DNA of 64,000 nt from Rhodanobacteraceae bacterium (GCA_009996615.1 JAACZU010000002.1:144045-208044), one strand, 5' to 3'; shown: positions 7,879-18,139, counted from the stretch's first letter. Program-made: numbers and translations. Notes: generated by a model from the sequence alone, not told the origin.

Positions 7879-9621
7879 TCAGCCCCGCAGCCGCGCCGCC
7901 GCCGGGTACGGCGGCACGTCGTCCGGCTCGCCGCGCACGAAGCGCGCGCGCAGCGCCTCCCACCAGGCCGGCTCGAAGATCTCCGGATGCTCGGCCAGCA
8001 ACGCGTCGCGCAGCGCCGGCGGCAGGCCGAGGAAGTGCACGAACTGCTCCGGGAACACGTCGTTGGCGCGCACGCTCAGCCAGTCCTCGAGCGGACGCGT
8101 CTCGTCCTCCTCGCGCGCGGCCGGCAGGCGGCGGAAGCGGCAGTCCTCGACCCGGCACAGCTCGTCGTAGTCGTAGAAGATCGCGCGGCCGATGCGCGAG
8201 ACGCCGAAGTTCTTCAGCAGCAGGTCGCCCGGGAAGATGTTGCTGCGCGCGAGGTCCTTGATCGCCTGGCCGTAGTCGAGCACCGCGCGGCGCGCCGCCG
8301 CGAACGGTACCTCGCGCACGTACAGGTCGAGCGGCTGCAGGCGGCGCTCGATGTAGCAGTGGCGCACGACCACGTCGTCGCCGTCGGCGAGCAGGCTGTC
8401 GGCGCACTCGACCGTCAGCTCGGCCAGCAGCGCCGGTTCGAACTGACGCCGCGGCAGGCGCAGGTCGCGGAACTCCTGCACGTCGAGCAGGCGGCCGACG
8501 CGGTCGTAGCGCACGACGCGCTCGTACTGCGCCTCGACCTCGCGCCGCGCGATGTCCTTGGGCCAGGCGAAACGGTCGCGGATCACCTTGATCACGACCG
8601 CATGGCCCGGCGGCGTGAACACCGCCATGACCATGCCGCGCACGCCGGGCGCGCGCACGAAACGCTCGTCCGGATGCGCGTGCAGGTGGCGCAGCAGCGC
8701 GCGGTAGCGCTCGGTCTTGCCCTGCTTGCGGCGGCCGAGCACGCTGTAGAGCTCGCCGACCGGCTTGTGCGGCATCAGCGCGTGCAGGAACGCGACCACG
8801 TCGGCGACCGTCGGCAGGTCGGCGTGGAAGCTGTTGCGCGCGTAGCCGAACAGCTGCGCGACGAGGCCTAGGTTGGTCAGCACCGCATCGGCGCGGATGC
8901 CCTGCGGCGTGCCGACCAGCGCGATCACCAGCGGCGCCGGCGCGCCGTCGCCGACCAGGCGGCCGACCAGATAGGCTCGCCGCTCGCGGTAGAACACCGG
9001 GCGCAGCAACTCCAGCGCGCGCAGCGGCGCGGCGTCCTCGAACGCGCGCTCGGCCAGCGCAGTGGCGATCGCGCGCGCATCGCCGCTGCGGTCGGCCCAG
9101 CCGCGCGCGAACGGAGCGTCGGCGAGCACGCGCTCGCACGTCGCGGCGAGGTCGGCGCCGACCGCGTAGTGCCGCAGCGTGGCCGGCGCGCCGACGCCGG
9201 CCAGCGGATCGTCGTCGAGCGCGACGAACTCGATCGCCGGATCGACGCCGCGCGTGAGGAAGAAGCGCCGCGCCAGCGAGTTGAAGAACGTGCGGGTCAG
9301 CTCGCGGTCGAGCAGCGGCGCGACGCGCATCGCGTAGTCGTCGCGGATCGCGCGCCACAGCGGACGCGAGCGCACGCGGTCGTCGAGCAGCGTCTCCAGC
9401 CGCGCCAGGGTTTGGCGGATGCAGGCCTCGTAGAGGTCGAGGCGCGCGACCGCGTCGAGCTGCGCCTGGCGCCAGTCGCCGCGCTCGAAATGCCGCTGCG
9501 CGCGCCGCGTGATGTCGGCGAAACGACCGTCGTAGTCGAGGAACGCGTCGAGGATCAGCGCGGCGGCGCGCGCGGGCATGCGCGATGCGGCTGGATTCGG
9601 GCCGGGCGGGCTCTGCTCCAT
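7879..9621 (-). CDS. aceK: Isocitrate dehydrogenase kinase/phosphatase
   Basis: Bifunctional enzyme that phosphorylates and dephosphorylates isocitrate dehydrogenase, setting flow between the TCA cycle and the glyoxylate shunt. At 580 residues it is the usual length. The N-terminal regulatory half shows DRELTRTFFNSLARRFF. The kinase half carries the ATP-binding lysine (Lys345 in VVIKVIRDRF), a KDLARSNIFPGDLLLKNFG catalytic loop at about 455-473 and DYDE at 484-487. The substrate gene icd lies 5 kb away at 14552, with its target serine kept. The isocitrate lyase and malate synthase genes that often precede aceK are not in the window. Confidence 0.95.
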   Translation of the reverse strand: MEQSPPGPNPAASRMPARAAALILDAFLDYDGRFADITRRAQRHFERGDWRQAQLDAVARLDLYEACIRQTLARLETLLDDRVRSRPLWRAIRDDYAMRVAPLLDRELTRTFFNSLARRFFLTRGVDPAIEFVALDDDPLAGVGAPATLRHYAVGADLAATCERVLADAPFARGWADRSGDARAIATALAERAFEDAAPLRALELLRPVFYRERRAYLVGRLVGDGAPAPLVIALVGTPQGIRADAVLTNLGLVAQLFGYARNSFHADLPTVADVVAFLHALMPHKPVGELYSVLGRRKQGKTERYRALLRHLHAHPDERFVRAPGVRGMVMAVFTPPGHAVVIKVIRDRFAWPKDIARREVEAQYERVVRYDRVGRLLDVQEFRDLRLPRRQFEPALLAELTVECADSLLADGDDVVVRHCYIERRLQPLDLYVREVPFAAARRAVLDYGQAIKDLARSNIFPGDLLLKNFGVSRIGRAIFYDYDELCRVEDCRFRRLPAAREEDETRPLEDWLSVRANDVFPEQFVHFLGLPPALRDALLAEHPEIFEPAWWEALRARFVRGEPDDVPPYPAAARLRG

Positions 9622-9700
9622 CGCCGCAGTTTAACGCGCCGGAATGGAGCGGCCATGGCACGCGAAGGCCCCGGCAGCGAGGCCTTCGCGCTGCGCACGC

Positions 9701-11323
9701 TCAGCCGTCGAAGCCGCTGGCGAAGATCTTGTCGATCGGATTGGACGGTGTCGCCGTGATCAGGGCCGCGCCGTACGTGGTCAGGTTGGCCTTGATCAGC
9801 AGCGAACCATCGGCGCCGATCCAGGTGTCGCCGCCACGGCTGTACGGCGCGGCGCCGGACGGCACCGTGTAGCTGCTGACGGACCCCTGCACGACGCCGG
9901 TCGCCGTCGGCACCGACACGGTCTGGCCGATCTTGAGAACGCGCTGCCGGGTGCCGTTCGCCTTGAGCAGCCACAGTGCGTATTCCGAGCCGGGCATCGT
10001 GCGCGCCTGCACGAGGATGTCGCCGTTGGCGAGCACGGCGTTGCCGTAGAACGCATCCCAGGTGCGGCTCGGTTCCGGGCCATACGCCTCCAGGCCGCGC
10101 AGCGCGACGATCTCCGGCGTACCGCCGGCACGCACGCGCCACAGGCCGGAGGGCGTTCCGCCGTCGGCGGCGCGCAGCGTGCCCTGGAACGCTACCCACT
10201 CGCCCGCCGAGGTGAGCGAGCCCGTATCGAAGGATTGCCACGTGGCGCCCGCCCAGCCCGGTCCGTAGACGCCGGCATCGTCGTTGATCGCAAGCGGGCG
10301 ATTGGTCACGCCGTCGTGCCAGAACAGGCCGGTGCGTGACGACTCCGACGCGGTGCGGCGGTAGGTCGCGAAGTAGAACAGCGCGCCATCGTCGCCCGGA
10401 TGCGGCGTGCCGAGGGTCGCGAACGTGGCCGTGGCGATGCCGATGTCCGGTCCGCGCGCGCCGGTCTCGTTGTTGACGACCAGCGCCTGCGGCGCGCCTT
10501 CGCACAGTTTCCAGATGCCGTTGCGGCCCTGGTTGGTCTGCAGCGCGCCGTAGACGCGCCCGGTCGGCGTGGTCGAGAGGTTGTCGAAGCTCCAGGCCGT
10601 GTCGAACGTGTCGCCCGCGGCCAGGCCGGGGGCGAGATTGGGGTCGGTGGAGTCCTTCATCGCGCATGGCGTCACGGCCTGGCCGGGAACGCCCCTGGCC
10701 AGGTACAGGCGCGACAGGCCGCTTGGCGAGGTCACGTAGGCGTTGACCAGCACGTGACCGCCGTTCAGCGCGCGCGCGGAGCCGAAATCGTAGCGGTTCT
10801 GGTAGACCCAGCCGGCACCGAGGTTCGGGCCCAGCGCGCCGTCGGTCAGCGCGCGCACGATCTCGATGTTCCTGGCAGTATCCCAGCGCCAGATGCCCCA
10901 GGTCGCGCTCGTCGTGACAGCCGGGTCGCCGGCGTTCGCGCTGAACACCCGCTGGCCGTCGGTGCCGGCGCCGCTGCCGCCGCTGTTGACCGACAGGAAG
11001 ACGTGTCCGGCTTCCGTGCCGGTGCGGCCCGGGCCGAGCGCGCTGCCGGTGACGCCGCTCTTGGTGTACTGCGTCCAGGCACCTTGCCTGAGCGCCCAGT
11101 AGCCGGCCGCCGTGTTCGGGCTGGTCATGCGCAGGCCGATGTAGCCCTTGCCGAGATCGCCGAGCAGTTCGTCGTTGGTCGAGCGGCTGCCGCCCGGCAA
11201 TCCGGGCGCGACGATCGCCGCGCTGTCGCCGGCGAGCACGCGCCAGGAGACGTCCTGGGCGAGGGCGAGGGGCGTTGCCAGCGCCGCCGCGAGCGCGGCG
11301 GCGAGATTGAGCTTGTTCGACAT
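9701..11323 (-). CDS. Exported protein of unknown function with IFASGFDG tail
   Basis: A 540-residue protein with a clear signal peptide (MSNKLNLAAALAAALATPLALAQ). The mature part is rich in Gly, Thr and aromatic residues with repeated short beta-strand-like blocks such as GIWRWDTA, GIWKLCEGAP, GLWRVRAGGTPEIV and ALWLLKANGTRQRV, suggesting a beta-propeller-like surface or periplasmic protein. The C-terminus IDKIFASGFDG matches tails of other exported proteins here (55096 and 61183 ends). It is divergent from the winged-helix kinase gene at 11690 and 79 bases upstream of aceK. Function is not known. Confidence 0.8.
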   Translation of the reverse strand: MSNKLNLAAALAAALATPLALAQDVSWRVLAGDSAAIVAPGLPGGSRSTNDELLGDLGKGYIGLRMTSPNTAAGYWALRQGAWTQYTKSGVTGSALGPGRTGTEAGHVFLSVNSGGSGAGTDGQRVFSANAGDPAVTTSATWGIWRWDTARNIEIVRALTDGALGPNLGAGWVYQNRYDFGSARALNGGHVLVNAYVTSPSGLSRLYLARGVPGQAVTPCAMKDSTDPNLAPGLAAGDTFDTAWSFDNLSTTPTGRVYGALQTNQGRNGIWKLCEGAPQALVVNNETGARGPDIGIATATFATLGTPHPGDDGALFYFATYRRTASESSRTGLFWHDGVTNRPLAINDDAGVYGPGWAGATWQSFDTGSLTSAGEWVAFQGTLRAADGGTPSGLWRVRAGGTPEIVALRGLEAYGPEPSRTWDAFYGNAVLANGDILVQARTMPGSEYALWLLKANGTRQRVLKIGQTVSVPTATGVVQGSVSSYTVPSGAAPYSRGGDTWIGADGSLLIKANLTTYGAALITATPSNPIDKIFASGFDG

Positions 11324-11689
11324 ATCGGTTCCTTCAGGGGTCGTGGATGGGCGCGCGTGCGCGTATCAGCCGTGTCGGCACCGCGGCCGGCACGCGCCGG
11401 TCCGTGGCCGGTGGCGCAGGCCAGCGCGCCCGCGCGTCGGCGATCCGCGCCGCATGCAACTTGTTGTTTTTGTTAATGCGCAGCAATTTTCCTTGCGCGC
11501 CGCCGCATACTAGGCAGGATGGTCGGCCGATGTCGGCACGTCCGCGCAACGCGTGGTAACGGTTGGGTAACGGCGGCGGGAAGCGCCACTGCCAGCCCCC
11601 GTTGGTGGCGACCGGCGTGCTGCCGCCACGCACGGCCCGAGCGCCGGACGTCGCCGGCCCGACTGACATCCAATTTCGGTCCCTGCCCA
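11324..11689. other. Divergent intergenic region with AT-rich core
   Basis: Between the exported-protein gene (minus) and the winged-helix kinase gene (plus). Bases 11459-11494 are strikingly AT-rich for this genome (TTGTTGTTTTTGTTAATG, AGCAATTTT) and probably hold both promoters. I could not assign clear -35/-10 pairs, though CATACT at 11506-11511 is a possible -10 for the kinase gene. A direct repeat follows at 11555-11576 and is listed separately. No gene is seen. Confidence 0.5.
11555..11576 (+). promoter_or_regulatory. 11-bp direct repeats, candidate winged-helix operator
   Basis: GGTAACGG occurs at 11555-11562 and again at 11566-11573, giving two adjacent 11-bp units (GGTAACGGTTG and GGTAACGGCGG). 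OmpR/PhoB-type winged helices characteristically bind such head-to-tail repeats with a one-turn period. The gene starting 114 bases downstream (11690) encodes just such a domain, so autoregulation is plausible. This is inference from spacing and context only. Confidence 0.45.
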
Positions 11690-14425
11690 ATGAGCATCGA
11701 AACCAGCGCGTCCCCGCCCGCTTGCCACCGCTACCGCTTCGGCAACGTCGAGTTCGACGAGGCGCGCTTCGAGTTGCGCGTCGGCGGGCTGCCGGTGGAG
11801 GTCGAGCGCCGCGCGCTGGAGGTGCTGGCCTACCTGCTGCGCCACGCTGGCGAGGTGGTGACCAAGGAGGAACTGCTGCGCGAGGTCTGGGCCGGCCGTA
11901 TCACGGTCGACAAGGTGCTGCCGAACGCGGTCGCCAAGCTGCGCCGTGCGCTCGGCGAAGCGCATGCCGAACGGCTGGTGACGCAGGCGCGCATCGGCTA
12001 CCGGCTCGACGGCCCGGTCGAGCGCATCGCGGTCGGGCGGCGCGCGGCGAGCCGGCTGGAGCTGGCACCGGGCCGGCCGGTGCCGTCACGCGGGAACTTC
12101 GTGCTGCGCCGCCCGCTCGGCAGCCACCCCGGCAGCGAGGTATGGCTGTCCGAGCAGGCGCGCACGCATGTGCAGCGCGTGTACAAGTTCGGCGCCGACG
12201 GCGAGCGCCTGCGCGCGCTCAAGCGCGAGGCGACCCTCTCGCGCGTGCTGCGCGAGAGCCTGACCGAACGCGGGCACTTCGTCGACATCATCGACTGGAA
12301 CTTCGAAACGCCGCCGTTCTTCCTCGAATGCGAGTACGGCGGCGAGAACCTGCTCGAGTGGGCCGCATCCCATCTTGTCGCAACGACGCAGGACGAGCGA
12401 ATCGCGCTGTTCCTGCAGATCGCCGATGCGGTCGCGGCTGCACACGGCGTCGGCGTGCTGCACAAGGACCTCAAGCCCGCCAACGTGCTGATCGCGCCGG
12501 CCGGGGACGGCTGGCACGTGCGCCTGACCGACTTCGGCAGTGGCCGCCTGCTCGATCCGGAGCGCCTCGACGAGCTCGGCATCACGCAGCTCGGCCTGAC
12601 GATGACGCAGAGCCTGTCCGCCGACTCCTCCACCGGCACGCTGCTGTACATCGCGCCGGAAGTCTTCGCCGGGCAGGCACCGACCGCGCAGAGCGACGTC
12701 TATGCGCTCGGCGTGATGCTGTACCAGCTCCTGGCCGGGAACCTGGGCCAGCCGATGGCGTCGGGCTGGGAGCGGGACATCGGCGACGACCTGCTGCGCG
12801 AGGACATCCGCCTGGCCACCGACGGCAATCCGCAGCGGCGGCTGGCCGGCGCCGCCGAGCTGGCCAGCCGCCTGCGCCACCGCGAGCAGCGCCGGGAGGA
12901 AGCGCGGCGCGCGCACGAGGCGGGGCAGCAGGCGCGGCTGGCGCGCGAGGCGCTGGCGCGCAGCCGCGCGCGCCGGCCATACCTGGTCGCCGCCGTCGCG
13001 GCCCTCATTGCCGGCGTGGTGGCCTCGCTCGCGCTGTACCAGTCCGCGCTGCGCGCGCGCAACGATGCGCAGCGCGAGCTCGACCGCGCGAGCGCACTCA
13101 ACCGTTTCCTCAACGAAGACCTGATCGGCCGCTCGAATCCGCTGGTCGTCGCCAAGGGACAGGGCGCATCGCTGAAGGAGCTGCTGCTCGGCGCGCGCGA
13201 ACGCGTCGCCCGGCGGTTCGGAGCACAGCCGCTGACCGAGGCCTCGATCCGCACCAGCCTGACGATGCTGCTGAACATGATCGAGCTGCTGCCGGAAGCC
13301 GAGGACGAGGCCCGCCAGGCGCTGGCGCTGTACGAACGCGCGGAGGGCGAGGCGAGCCTCGATGCGCTCAAGGCGCGCGCGCTGCTCGCGCGCCTGTTGA
13401 CGCGCACCGGGAAGTTCGACGAATCGCTGGCGCAGCTGCGCATGCTCGATCGCCTGACCGCCGGGTCGAAGGAGCCCTACGCGCGCTACCTGGCGGCCTC
13501 GTCATGGGGCATGTACCACATGAACCAGGGCGACTACGCCAAGGCGCTGCCCGAGTACGAGGCGGCGATTCCGCTGCTGCGGCAGCTCGAGCCCGACAAC
13601 GTCACGCTGCGCGACTCGATGCGGATGGACCTGATCGGCGCACTGACCCAGGCCGGCCGCCTGAAGGACGCGCAGCGCGAGGGCGGCGACCTGATCGGCG
13701 AGATCGCCGCGCGCGGCGACGACAACGGCCTCGTCACGGCCTTCGCGCGCGCCGCCGTGGCGCGCACCTACACGCTCGAAGGTGACTACGCGAAGGCCGA
13801 ACGCGAGCTGCGCGACGCACAGGGCACGATCGTCGCCCTGCTCGGCGCCGGCCACACGCGCAACCTGATGGTACTGAGCGACCTGCTCGACATCGCGATC
13901 AAGCGTCAGGACTGGCCGCAGGCACTCGACCGCGCGCAACGCGTGCACGAGGGCTTCCGCGCCAAGTTCGGCGCCGGGCACAACGTCGCCAACCTCACGC
14001 TCGCGAACTGGGGCCAGGTGCTCTACGAGAGCGGCGACGCGCGCACGGCGGAGGCCAAGTTGCGCCCCGCGTACGAAGGCCTGAGCGCACAGCTCTCGCG
14101 CGGCAATCCGCAGAGCCAGGTCGCCGGATTCTGGCTGGCCGCGGCCGAACTCGCGCTTGGCCGCAACGACGCGGCCGCCGGGCTGCTCGATACGCTCGAT
14201 GTCCAGGCCCTCGAGGCCGCCGGCGCGGACGGCCTCTGGCCGTTCCGGCTGGACGCGCTGCGCGGCCTGCTGCTCAGCCAGCGCGGCGATGATCGCGCGG
14301 CATTGCCACTGCTGCAGTCCGCGATCGACGGCCTCGAGCGCGCTTCCGCAACCGGCACGGCCGTCTACGCACGCGCCAAAGAGGCGCTCGCACAGGCGGG
14401 CGGGCGGCGCGAGGCCGGCTCCTGA
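11690..14425 (+). CDS. Winged-helix / Ser-Thr kinase / TM / TPR fusion protein
   Basis: A 911-residue protein joining four parts. An OmpR/PhoB-type DNA-binding domain (residues about 13-107, with LPVEVERRALEVLAYLL and RIGYRLDG) is followed by a full Ser/Thr kinase domain (about 137-400). Lys166 is in VYKF, HKDLKPANVL is at 258-267, DFG at 281-283 and APE at 322-324. Then comes one transmembrane segment (431-450) and a large TPR-type region to the end. The TPR part should lie in the periplasm and the other two in the cytoplasm, like CadC/ToxR-type membrane regulators but with a kinase inserted. Start ATG 11690 is chosen by homology of the winged helix; no strong ribosome site is seen. Targets are unknown. 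Confidence 0.85.
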   Translation: MSIETSASPPACHRYRFGNVEFDEARFELRVGGLPVEVERRALEVLAYLLRHAGEVVTKEELLREVWAGRITVDKVLPNAVAKLRRALGEAHAERLVTQARIGYRLDGPVERIAVGRRAASRLELAPGRPVPSRGNFVLRRPLGSHPGSEVWLSEQARTHVQRVYKFGADGERLRALKREATLSRVLRESLTERGHFVDIIDWNFETPPFFLECEYGGENLLEWAASHLVATTQDERIALFLQIADAVAAAHGVGVLHKDLKPANVLIAPAGDGWHVRLTDFGSGRLLDPERLDELGITQLGLTMTQSLSADSSTGTLLYIAPEVFAGQAPTAQSDVYALGVMLYQLLAGNLGQPMASGWERDIGDDLLREDIRLATDGNPQRRLAGAAELASRLRHREQRREEARRAHEAGQQARLAREALARSRARRPYLVAAVAALIAGVVASLALYQSALRARNDAQRELDRASALNRFLNEDLIGRSNPLVVAKGQGASLKELLLGARERVARRFGAQPLTEASIRTSLTMLLNMIELLPEAEDEARQALALYERAEGEASLDALKARALLARLLTRTGKFDESLAQLRMLDRLTAGSKEPYARYLAASSWGMYHMNQGDYAKALPEYEAAIPLLRQLEPDNVTLRDSMRMDLIGALTQAGRLKDAQREGGDLIGEIAARGDDNGLVTAFARAAVARTYTLEGDYAKAERELRDAQGTIVALLGAGHTRNLMVLSDLLDIAIKRQDWPQALDRAQRVHEGFRAKFGAGHNVANLTLANWGQVLYESGDARTAEAKLRPAYEGLSAQLSRGNPQSQVAGFWLAAAELALGRNDAAAGLLDTLDVQALEAAGADGLWPFRLDALRGLLLSQRGDDRAALPLLQSAIDGLERASATGTAVYARAKEALAQAGGRREAGS

Positions 14426-14506
14426 CGCGAGGAGGAACGACTCGTGGCAGCGGTGCGGAAGCCGACGGGTTCCCGTACTGGCAATGCCGGGCCCCACCGG
14501 AAGCCG

Positions 14507-14531
14507 CTGCGCCGGGCGATGCGCCCGGCGC
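14507..14531. terminator. Hairpin between convergent kinase and icd genes
   Basis: A perfect 10-bp inverted repeat, TGCGCCGGGC with GCCCGGCGCA around a 5-base loop, lies between the stops of two convergent genes. It can serve both strands. There is no T-run, so termination strength is uncertain. Confidence 0.6.
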
Positions 14532-14551
14532 AGGGTCCCGCTTGAATCGGC

Positions 14552-15811
<1,260 letters not shown>

Positions 15812-16020
15812 TGCATTCTCCGGGTGAGGCGGATGGCAGCCGCGCGACCAGCGCGCACGGCAGTCGCCCATTGTCGCGCGTCGGCGCCGCGCAATGAAGC
15901 CGCGCGGCGTTTCGCTGCAGCGCAAGAATCTTCCCGCGCGCACCGATGGTACGGTTGCCGGACGCGATGGCGCCCTTGCGGTGGCTCGTCGCGGCCAGGC
16001 AACAGACGCTAGGGGGTGTC
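15812..16020. promoter_or_regulatory. Divergent promoter region of icd and degV-like gene
   Basis: A 209-base gap between divergent start codons must carry both promoters. No clear sigma-70 hexamers or operator palindromes can be read in this GC-rich stretch. Confidence 0.35.
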
Positions 16021-16965
16021 ATGCGCATTGGCATCGTGGTCGACTCGGCCTGCGACCTTCCGGCCGATTTCCTGCGGCAGCACGCGGTCACGGTGCTGCC
16101 GATCAGCATCCATCTCGGCGCGGAGACCCTGGTCGACGCCCGCGAACCCGAGGCGTGGCAGCGCTTCTTCGCCGAGGGCTTCGGCACGCGCGGCCACGCG
16201 GCCGAGACCGAGCCGTATTCGGTCGAGCAGATCCGCGACCTGTTCCTCGGCCGCCTCGTGCTCGACTACGACTGCGTGTTCTGCCTGACCATCACCGCCA
16301 CGCGCAGCCTGATCCATGCCAATGCCAGCCAGGCGAGTTTCGCGATCCTCAAGGACTACCGGCCGATCCGCCAGGCGGCGCAGGTGGCCGGACCGTTCCT
16401 GCTGCGCGTGATCGACACCGAGAACCTGTTCGCGGCGCAGGGCGTGACCGCGGTCGAGGCGGTGCGCCTGCGCGCGAGCGGGCAGAATCCTGGGCAGATG
16501 CGCGAGCGGCTGGAGCTGATCGCGCGCAATACCTACGGCTACGTCGTGCCGCGCGACCTCTACTACCTGCGTTCGCGCGCGCAGAAGCGCGGCGATCGCA
16601 GCGTCGGCTGGTTCAGCGTCGCGCTCGGCAGTGCGCTCGACATCAAGCCGTTGCTGCAGGGCTGGCGCGGCGAAACCAAGCCGGTCGGCAAGGCGCGCGG
16701 GTTCGAGCCGGCCGCGCAGATGCTGTTCGAGTATGCCGACCGCCGCGTGCGCGCCGGCCTGCTGACGCCGACGCTGTGCGTCAGCTACGGCGGCGACCTC
16801 GCCGAACTGGCCGCGTTGCCCGGCTACGCGGCACTGCGCGACACCTGCGCCGAGCAAGGCGTGGAGTTGTACGAAAGCCCGATGAGCGTGACCGGCATGA
16901 TCAACGTCGGCACCGGCGCGGTCACGCTCGGCTTCGCGGCCGAGGAGCATGCGTTCGCGGACTGA
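16021..16965 (+). CDS. DegV family fatty-acid-binding protein
   Basis: A 314-residue cytoplasmic protein of the DegV fold, which binds fatty acids; in Gram-positive relatives it supplies them to a kinase (FakB). The opening MRIGIVVDSACDLPADFL, the central FCLTITATRSLIHANASQA and the GVELYESPMSVTGMINVGTGAVTLGF ending are conserved. No FakA partner is in the window, so the role is unclear in this organism. ATG 16021 is preceded by AGGGGGTGTC. The gene is followed by a block of palindromic repeats. Confidence 0.88.
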   Translation: MRIGIVVDSACDLPADFLRQHAVTVLPISIHLGAETLVDAREPEAWQRFFAEGFGTRGHAAETEPYSVEQIRDLFLGRLVLDYDCVFCLTITATRSLIHANASQASFAILKDYRPIRQAAQVAGPFLLRVIDTENLFAAQGVTAVEAVRLRASGQNPGQMRERLELIARNTYGYVVPRDLYYLRSRAQKRGDRSVGWFSVALGSALDIKPLLQGWRGETKPVGKARGFEPAAQMLFEYADRRVRAGLLTPTLCVSYGGDLAELAALPGYAALRDTCAEQGVELYESPMSVTGMINVGTGAVTLGFAAEEHAFAD

Positions 16966-17294
16966 GGGGTGTTCACCCCCGTGGGAGCGCCGGCAGGCGC
17001 GATGCTTTCCGTCATCGTTGCAGAAAGGGCATCGCGGCTTCCGCCGCTCCCACACAAGCGCAGCCTCCCCCGTGCAAGGCAACCTGCAGGGTGGGACGCA
17101 GCCGCGCAGCGGCGAGTCCCACCGCCCGTGATGGGTGGTGGGAGCCCGGGCATCGCGGCTTGCGGCGCTCCCACGGAAGCGCAGCTTTTCCCGTACAAGA
17201 CAATCCGTAGGGTGGGACGCAGCCGCGCAGCGGCAAGTCCCACCGAGCGGGATGGTGGGACTCGCGCCTTACGGCGCTGCGTCCCACCCTACGC
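16966..17294. repeat. Repeat-filled intergenic block (families R1 and R2)
   Basis: This gene-free stretch is almost wholly repeats. R2 copies are at 16981-17053 (GTGGGAGCGCCGGCAGGCGC ... ATCGCGGCTTCCGCCGCTCCCAC) and 17138-17173. R1 copies are at 17088-17123 and 17207-17293, the latter a complete two-armed element. It separates the DegV gene from the convergent lipoprotein gene. Nested insertion of one family next to another is visible. No open frame here looks coding. Confidence 0.85.
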
Positions 17295-17786
17295 TCACTT
17301 CACCGTGAAGTCCTTGCTGGCGACCATCTTGCCGTCGAGCGTGATCTCGACCTTGTAGTTGCCGGCCGGCCAGCCGTCCGGCTTGCTGATGTGGAAGCTG
17401 GTCACCGCCGGGCCGCTCGGGGCGATGGTCTGGCTCGACTCGTTGACGGTCTGGCCGTCCTGGAAGGTCCACTTCGCGTCGAGCACCGCGTTCGGCGCGG
17501 TGCCGGTGGTCGAGACCGCGGCGTAGATCGTGTCGGTCGGCGCGAACTCGGTCGTCGGCGCGGTGACCTTCTGGTCCGGACCGACCGCGGTGCCGAGGTC
17601 GACCGCGGACACCTCCACGCCGGCCGGCGCGGCCGGCGGCGGCGCGGTCTCGGCCGGTGCGGCCGGAGCCGGCGTGGTCGCCGGGGCAGCCGGCGGGGCC
17701 TCTTCCTTCTTGCCGCAGGCGCTCAGCGCGAGTGCGCCGGCCAGCGCGGCGATCAGACCGAACTGCTGGGTGCGTGACGTGTTCAT
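17295..17786 (-). CDS. Small Ala/Pro-rich lipoprotein
   Basis: A 163-residue predicted lipoprotein: signal peptide MNTSRTQQFGLIAALAGALALSAC with a lipobox LSAC, a low-complexity Ala/Pro linker to about residue 55, then a compact beta-rich domain of about 100 residues (DTIYAAVSTTGTAPNAVLDAKW to ISKPDGWPAGNYKVEITLDG). The domain resembles small immunoglobulin-like folds that follow ligand or pilus assembly; no specific family is recognised. It probably lies in the periplasm attached to a membrane. Its stop is at the edge of an R1 repeat. Confidence 0.75.
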   Translation of the reverse strand: MNTSRTQQFGLIAALAGALALSACGKKEEAPPAAPATTPAPAAPAETAPPPAAPAGVEVSAVDLGTAVGPDQKVTAPTTEFAPTDTIYAAVSTTGTAPNAVLDAKWTFQDGQTVNESSQTIAPSGPAVTSFHISKPDGWPAGNYKVEITLDGKMVASKDFTVK

Positions 17787-17857
17787 GGTCCTGTCCTCTC
17801 CGTTGTATCAGGCTGGGATGCGATGGGATCGACGTAGGCTGATGCCGTCGGGCGGCG

Positions 17858-18139
17858 TCAGGGCAGCTTGAGCACCTGGCCCGGCTGGATCAGGTCCGGG
17901 TTGTCGAGCTGGTCGCGGTTCGCCTCGAAGATGTCGCGCCAGCGGTTCGCGTTGCCATAGATGGCCTTGGCGATCTTCGACAGGTTGTCGCCGCGGACGA
18001 CCGTGTAGGTGCGCGGCGCGGCGGCCGGCGCGGTCGACTGCGCGCCGGACTGGACGTTGCTGAAGTCCGCCTTGGCGGCGGTGCTCGTCGCTCCGCCTTG
18101 CACGTTCGAGAAATCCGGTTTGCCGGGTTCTTTGGCCAC
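17858..18139 (-). CDS. LysM-domain protein
   Basis: A 93-residue protein with a single C-terminal LysM domain (residues about 45-93: TYTVVRGDNLSKIAKAIYGN then NRDQLDNPDLIQPGQVLKLP), a peptidoglycan- or K+-binding fold resembling the tail of E. coli Kbp. The N-terminal part contains the hexapeptide DFSNVQ twice, 16 residues apart. The start is the GTG at 18139, chosen because GGAGGAGG lies just upstream; no signal peptide is seen, so it may be cytoplasmic as Kbp is. No BON domain is present, unlike Kbp. Confidence 0.82.
   Translation of the reverse strand: MAKEPGKPDFSNVQGGATSTAAKADFSNVQSGAQSTAPAAAPRTYTVVRGDNLSKIAKAIYGNANRWRDIFEANRDQLDNPDLIQPGQVLKLP

Noticed and set aside
7823-9661. Fusion of the methyltransferase-like lipoprotein to an upstream 600-codon frame
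   Set aside because: The upstream part is an alternate frame within aceK; the signal peptide and ribosome site fix the start at 7822.
16966-17294. CRISPR array
   Set aside because: The repeats are palindromic, of two families, unevenly spaced and few; there are no regular spacers or cas genes.
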